A DNA stretch of 64,000 bases from Zoogloea sp. (GTDB taxonomy: Bacteria; Pseudomonadota; Gammaproteobacteria; Burkholderiales; Rhodocyclaceae). A program made the position numbers and the translations under genes. The stretch covers positions 1 through 64,000 of the forward strand of contig JADJBR010000004.1 in assembly GCA_016703645.1 (NCBI GenBank). Reading direction: 5' to 3'. Positions within the stretch are counted from its first letter, which is position 1. Every line of letters starts with the position of its first letter. The notes beneath the pieces were generated by a model. It was not told the DNA's origin. It saw only the letters and a list, made by a program, of their open reading frames with translations, and made no database searches. This document shows positions 59,547 through 64,000 of the stretch, one piece after another.

Positions 59547-61993
59547 GCGTGACTCCGTTGAACCGTGCTGGCGCGGGTGGTGAGCCACGCTTCCACCTTG
59601 TCGGCGGGTATGGCGGGGGAAAAGAGGTAGCCCTGCCCGAAATTGCAATTGAGTTCCTTCAGCAGATCCGCCTGGGCGCTGGTTTCGATGCACTCGGCGA
59701 CGACGCTCATGCCCAGTTCATGGGCAAGGTGGATGCTTGCTCCGACGATAGCGCGCAGGCGTGTGTCGCGCACGATTTCACGGATGAACGACCCATCGAG
59801 CTTGATGGTGTCGCAGGGAATGGAGTGCAGGTAGCTCAAGGAGGAGTAGCCGGTACCGAAGTCATCGATGAGGATTTTGAGGCCCTTGGCGCGGAGCTTG
59901 CCCAGCTGGCTGGTGGCCAGTTCCTTTCGGGTGACCAGGGTACCTTCGGTAATCTCGAGCTTCAGGGCGCCAGGAGGCAGGTCGTGTCGTTCAATGCAGG
60001 CAACGATCTGATCGGCAAGATCCAGCTGCGTCAGTTGCCGTGCCGAAAGGTTGACGCTGATGCTGATCTCGTCGTTGGCGATGCCATGGTCGCGCCATGC
60101 CTTGAGGCACCGGCAGCTCTGGTCGAGCATCTGCATCCCCAGGTCATGAACCAGACCGAGGGATTCAGCGAGGGGGATGAAAACGTCAGGGCCGATCTGG
60201 CGGGTGTTTGCCTGGGGCCAGCGGACCAGGGCCTCGAAGCCGGTGGTCAGGCCCGTACTCAGATCCACGATGGGCTGGAAATGGGCGACCAATTGCTCCT
60301 CACGCAGGGCGGCGCGGAGCAGGGATTCGAGCTGCAGGTCACGCATCACCTGCTGATGCATGGCGGACTGGAATACCGTGATCGTGCTTTCGGTGCTGCT
60401 GCGCGAGCGATGCATGGCGTTGTCGGCATCACGCATCAGATCTTCGGCATTGTGGAAGCCGCCACTTCCCAGGGCGACGCCAATGCGTGTCTTGGGATAC
60501 AGGGCATGGCCGTTGAGCTCGGCGTTCTCCGCCAGATGGGTTTGCAGTCCTTCGGAGAACCGGATGGCCTCTCCTGCCTCGGCGATGTCGTTGAGAAGCA
60601 CCGCGAACTGGTCGCCACCGATGCGCCCGACGACGTCGCCGGGACGGGCCAGAGTGCGGATGCGGGACGCCACAAGGCGCAGCAGATCGTCGCCGGCCGA
60701 GTAGCCGAGACTGTCGTTAACCACATGGAAGCGTTCGATGTTGACGTGAAGAACGGCAAACAGACTGTCTTCGACGCGGTCGGCGTGGCGCAGGGTGTTC
60801 TGCAGATGCTCGACAAACAAGGCCCGGTTGGCGAGGCCCGTGAGGCCATCATGGAGTGCGTCGTGGATGAGTTGATCTTCGGCACGCTTGCGCAGATGGA
60901 TGTCGCTGATGGAGCCGGCCATCCGGACGGCACGACCGCTGACCGGATCGAAGACGGCAATGCCACAGGTGAGAATCCAGCGGTAGGAGCCATCCGTGTG
61001 ACGGATGCGATGTTCGACCATCAACTGGGCCGACTCGCGTTTGAGGTGGGAGAGCAGGCGCAGGCGGAACGCTTCCCGGTCCTCCGGGTGAAGGTGCTCG
61101 ATGAGCGTTTCCCTGGTGACGAGCGACGAATCGGCGGGCAGGCCGAGGATCTCCATGAAGCGCGGCGCAAAGTAGGTGCGGTCGCTGATGATGTCCCAGT
61201 CCCAGAGGCCATCGTTGGCCGCGCGGGTGGCGAGGGCATAGCGTTCCTCGCTGATGGTGAGCTGGCGGGCGGTTGTTTCGAGTTCATGGATCCGTGACTG
61301 CAGCGCCTCGGCCATGCGGTTGAAATGCTGGCAAAGCTGGGCCAGCTCGTCCTTGCCCTGTTCGGGTAGCCGGTGGGATAGCTGTCCGGCGGCGATGGCC
61401 TGGCTGCCCCGCAACAGGCGCCCCAGGTTGCGTGTCATCAGATAGCCGACCGCGCCCAGCAGGAGCAGCGTCAAGAGCACTTCTGCACTGGCGATCGCAA
61501 TGCCCTGGTTGAGGATGCGCTGCTTGGCCAGGCTGAGGGCCGATACGGAGACGCCGAACTGCACATAGCCCACCTGATTGCGTTCGAGGAGGACGGGGCG
61601 TCGGATGTGAATGAGATTGTGCTGCGCCCCCGAACTGAAATTGAGTGCCGAGGCATCGTCCGGCTGGGGGAGGGTGAGCATCTCCGGTAGGCCGGCGCGA
61701 ACCCGGGTCTGGCCGGTGCTGTCCACGATACGGACGTAGATCAGCCCTTCATTGGTTTCGTTCAGGAGTTCGCCGAGGGCGTCCTGAAGTTCGTTGTAGC
61801 GTCCCTGGGGTACGAATGTGGCCGTTACTACGTTCAGAATGCCGGCATTCTGTGCGATCAGCGTGTTCAGACTTGCGGTGGTGGCCTCGTTCATGAGCCG
61901 GCCACTATTGGTCAGCAGAAGCGTCAGCATCGCAACCTGGACCAAGGTGCTGGCCAACAAGAGGCGAACGCGGATCGAAAGGTTGCTCAACAT
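59543..61993 (-). CDS. HAMP-PAS-GGDEF-EAL c-di-GMP signalling protein
   Basis: An 816-residue membrane protein. TM1 is near residues 8-28, with a periplasmic sensor region to about 165 (RYNELQDALGELLNETNEG) and TM2 near 170-190 (EVLLTLLLLGAVGYLM). HAMP, then PAS/PAC (about 250-380; GLWDWDIISDRTYFAPRFME), GGDEF (about 390-540) and EAL (about 555-800) follow. The GGDEF signature reads GGDQF, so cyclase activity is doubtful. The EAL residues are intact (FEALVRW, DDFGTGYSSLSYL, CDTIKLDGSF, VAECIET, GQGYLFSPAIP), so it is probably a phosphodiesterase. First gene of an operon with the porin-like and PstS-like genes. Confidence 0.93.
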   Translation of the reverse strand: MLSNLSIRVRLLLASTLVQVAMLTLLLTNSGRLMNEATTASLNTLIAQNAGILNVVTATFVPQGRYNELQDALGELLNETNEGLIYVRIVDSTGQTRVRAGLPEMLTLPQPDDASALNFSSGAQHNLIHIRRPVLLERNQVGYVQFGVSVSALSLAKQRILNQGIAIASAEVLLTLLLLGAVGYLMTRNLGRLLRGSQAIAAGQLSHRLPEQGKDELAQLCQHFNRMAEALQSRIHELETTARQLTISEERYALATRAANDGLWDWDIISDRTYFAPRFMEILGLPADSSLVTRETLIEHLHPEDREAFRLRLLSHLKRESAQLMVEHRIRHTDGSYRWILTCGIAVFDPVSGRAVRMAGSISDIHLRKRAEDQLIHDALHDGLTGLANRALFVEHLQNTLRHADRVEDSLFAVLHVNIERFHVVNDSLGYSAGDDLLRLVASRIRTLARPGDVVGRIGGDQFAVLLNDIAEAGEAIRFSEGLQTHLAENAELNGHALYPKTRIGVALGSGGFHNAEDLMRDADNAMHRSRSSTESTITVFQSAMHQQVMRDLQLESLLRAALREEQLVAHFQPIVDLSTGLTTGFEALVRWPQANTRQIGPDVFIPLAESLGLVHDLGMQMLDQSCRCLKAWRDHGIANDEISISVNLSARQLTQLDLADQIVACIERHDLPPGALKLEITEGTLVTRKELATSQLGKLRAKGLKILIDDFGTGYSSLSYLHSIPCDTIKLDGSFIREIVRDTRLRAIVGASIHLAHELGMSVVAECIETSAQADLLKELNCNFGQGYLFSPAIPADKVEAWLTTRASTVQRSHA

Positions 61994-62137
61994 GCAATAC
62001 GAAGGCCTGGAGAGGTGGTCGGGTTAGGGCCGCGTTCGTCCTGAGGTCCAGGCGGAGAAGGGCTTTGAGTTGTCTGCCCCTTGTAATCGGCAGAAAGGAG
62101 ACAAGCTTAAGCCCGACGCGCCATGGCCCGGTCGCAG

Positions 62138-63859
62138 TTACTTCTTCCAGGTGTCGCGCAGCGTGACCGTGCGATTGAACACCGGTGCGCCATCCCTGGA
62201 GTCGATCCGGTCGGCCACGAAGTAGCCGTGACGCTCGAACTGGAAGCGTGCTTCAGGTCGGGCGGCTCGCAGGGCGGGCTCCAGTTGTGCGGTGATGATC
62301 TTCAGACTGTCACGGTTGATGTCCTCCAGGAAATCCCGCTCAACCCCGTCGGCATCGCCCTCGCGTCTGGCGCCGGGGTAGGCGCAGGCGAAGAGGCGGT
62401 CATAGAGGCGAACCTCGGCAGTATAGGCGTGGGCCACCGCGACCCAGTGCAGGTTGCCCTTGACCTTGTAGTTGTCCGCACCCGGGGTACCGGATTTGGA
62501 GTCGGGCATGTATTCGCACAGTACCGCCGTGATGTTGCCGTTTTCATCCTTCTGGCAGCCGGTGCATTTGACCACATAGCCATAGCGCAGCCTCGCCATG
62601 TTGCCGGGGTAGAGGCGATGGTAGCCCTTGACGGGGGTTTCCATGAAGTCTTCGCGCTCGATCCAGAGCTCCCGCCCGAAGGGCATCTCACGCTTGCCCA
62701 GCTCTGGGAAAAGTGGGTGGTTGGGGGCGTGGCAGCGTTCGGTGTGGCCTTCGGGGTAATTGGTGATGATCAGTTTGAGCGGATCAAGCACGGCGACGCG
62801 ACGTTCTGCGGCCTCGTTGAGATGCTCGCGCATGCAGTCCTCAAGGACGCTCATGTCAATCCATGAATCACCTTTGGATACGCCGATGCGATCGGCGAAG
62901 CGGCGAAAGCCTTCCGGCGTGAAGCCGCGACGGCGGGCGCCAACGAGGGTGGGAAGGCGGGGGTCGTCCCAGCCGGCCACGTGCTTTTCGTCCACCAGCT
63001 GGATCAGTTTGCGCTTGGACAGCACCACGTAGGTCAGGTTGAGGCGGGCAAACTCGATCTGGCGCGGAACCGGGCGGGGGAAGAATCCGCCATCGGCCAG
63101 GCTGTCCAGCAGCCAGTCATAAAAGGGGCGCTGATCCTCGAACTCCAGGGTGCAGATGGAATGGGTCACATCCTCAAGGGCATCCTCGATGGGGTGTGCA
63201 AAGGTATACATCGGATACACGCACCACCGGTCCCCGGTCCGATGATGTGTGGCATGGCGGATGCGATAGATGGCCGGGTCACGCAGGTTGATGTTGGGCG
63301 AAGCCATGTCGATCTTCGCGCGCAGGATGTGGGTGCCGTCCGGGAATTCGCCCGACTTCATGCGCTGGAAGAGTTCGAGGTTTTCGGTGACGCTGCGGTT
63401 GCGGTAGGGGCTGTCGGTGCCGGGCGTCGACAGGGTGCCGCGGTAGGCGCGCATTTCTTCCGCAGACAGGGAGTCCACATAGGCCTTGCCCACCGTGATC
63501 AGGTGCTCGGCCATGGCGTACATCTTGTCGAAGTAGTCCGACGCAAAGTACAGGTGCTCCCCCCAGTCGAAACCCAGCCACTGCACCGCCTCGATGATGG
63601 CATCGACGTATTCCTGCTCTTCCTTGGTCGGATTCGTGTCATCGAAGCGCATGTGGCAGGCACCGCCGTAGGCTTCCGCGAGACCGAAGTTCAGGCAGAT
63701 GCTCTTGGCGTGACCGTAATGCAGGTAGCCATTGGGCTCAGGCGGAAAGCGCGTTTCAACCCGTCCGGACCATTTGCCGAGACGGCGATCTTCGTCAATG
63801 ATGTTGCGGATGAAATTGCTGGGGGTGGCATCGGAGGCCGGGGCGGTGGGAGCGGTCAT
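62138..63859 (-). CDS. glnS: Glutamine-tRNA ligase
   Basis: A 573-residue class I aminoacyl-tRNA synthetase. The HIGH-type motif is RFPPEPNGYLHYGHAKS, the glutamine/ATP pocket has MRFDDTNPTKEEQEYV, and the KMSKS-type loop reads VLSKRKLIQLV. DPRLPTLVGARRRGFTPEGF and the C-terminal anticodon-binding barrels (GYVVKCTGCQKDENGN, LHWVAVAHAY) follow. It is complete; the ATG at 63859 is near the window end. No other gene is visible in the last 140 bases. Confidence 0.97.
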   Translation of the reverse strand: MTAPTAPASDATPSNFIRNIIDEDRRLGKWSGRVETRFPPEPNGYLHYGHAKSICLNFGLAEAYGGACHMRFDDTNPTKEEQEYVDAIIEAVQWLGFDWGEHLYFASDYFDKMYAMAEHLITVGKAYVDSLSAEEMRAYRGTLSTPGTDSPYRNRSVTENLELFQRMKSGEFPDGTHILRAKIDMASPNINLRDPAIYRIRHATHHRTGDRWCVYPMYTFAHPIEDALEDVTHSICTLEFEDQRPFYDWLLDSLADGGFFPRPVPRQIEFARLNLTYVVLSKRKLIQLVDEKHVAGWDDPRLPTLVGARRRGFTPEGFRRFADRIGVSKGDSWIDMSVLEDCMREHLNEAAERRVAVLDPLKLIITNYPEGHTERCHAPNHPLFPELGKREMPFGRELWIEREDFMETPVKGYHRLYPGNMARLRYGYVVKCTGCQKDENGNITAVLCEYMPDSKSGTPGADNYKVKGNLHWVAVAHAYTAEVRLYDRLFACAYPGARREGDADGVERDFLEDINRDSLKIITAQLEPALRAARPEARFQFERHGYFVADRIDSRDGAPVFNRTVTLRDTWKK

Positions 63860-64000
63860 CGGGAGGCTTACCTTGACGGGCGCGGGCGGGGGGCCGCCGG
63901 GTTCGAAAAATCATCAGATTGTAGCCGATGGTGGGGGGGGCGATGGGCTCCGGGTCAGGCGGGCGCCCGGGTATCGAGTGTGAACGATGTCGCGTGGGTG

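Overview
The window looks like a high-GC betaproteobacterial chromosome, most likely Rhodocyclales (an Azospira- or Dechloromonas-like organism). This is inferred from gene order (dnaX-ybaB-recR, petABC-sspAB, rplU-rpmA-obgE-proB), the trimeric-type porins, and RAYT transposases flanked by GGGGACAGACCACGG-type repeats. No tRNA, rRNA, CRISPR array or prophage was seen.

Region 1 (1-7.5 kb) is decayed or poorly sequenced. It holds the broken 3' part of a UDP-glucose dehydrogenase gene, a pgi gene with several frameshifts and an internal deletion that removes the catalytic region, a duplicated RAYT transposase/nucleotidyltransferase module (one copy degraded, one intact), and a frameshifted beta-CASP metallo-hydrolase gene.

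Region 2 (7.5-12.9 kb) carries a CpxR/CpxA-like two-component system behind a GTAAA-N5-GTAAA box, then the 4.5S SRP RNA gene with its terminator, then dnaX, ybaB and recR.

Region 3 (12.9-28.2 kb, all minus strand) is the most unusual part. A giant repetitive surface protein of about 3,140 residues (LEPR motif, DUF4347, cadherin/VCBS/tandem-95 repeats) is followed by a TolC-like outer-membrane lipoprotein, a periplasmic HlyD-like adaptor, a GAF-like/HlyD membrane-fusion protein and an M50 metalloprotease fused to a HlyD-like part. There is no ABC ATPase and no RTX repeats, so this may be a dedicated export or processing system that differs from classical type I secretion. Several genes here carry single-base frameshifts that may be sequencing errors.

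Region 4 (28.4-50.5 kb) is intact housekeeping and metabolism: a CoA transferase, galE, a DUF2237 protein, a PBP4-type peptidase, the cytochrome bc1 complex, sspA/sspB, hemerythrin, a YcgR/PilZ protein, a D-amino-acid dehydrogenase, fbp, putA, a TamA-like Omp85 protein, a YyaL-type thioredoxin-domain protein, a small cytochrome c and a major porin.

Region 5 (50.5-53.7 kb) is a head-to-tail array of three group II introns of IIC type, placed three bases after the U-tract of the porin terminator. The first two are identical 653-bp ORF-less copies. The third carries a reverse transcriptase gene with two compensating frameshifts.

Region 6 (53.8-64 kb, minus strand) holds proB, obgE, rpmA, rplU, a Cds6-like membrane protein, a three-gene operon (GGDEF/EAL protein, porin-like barrel, PstS-like periplasmic protein) and glnS.
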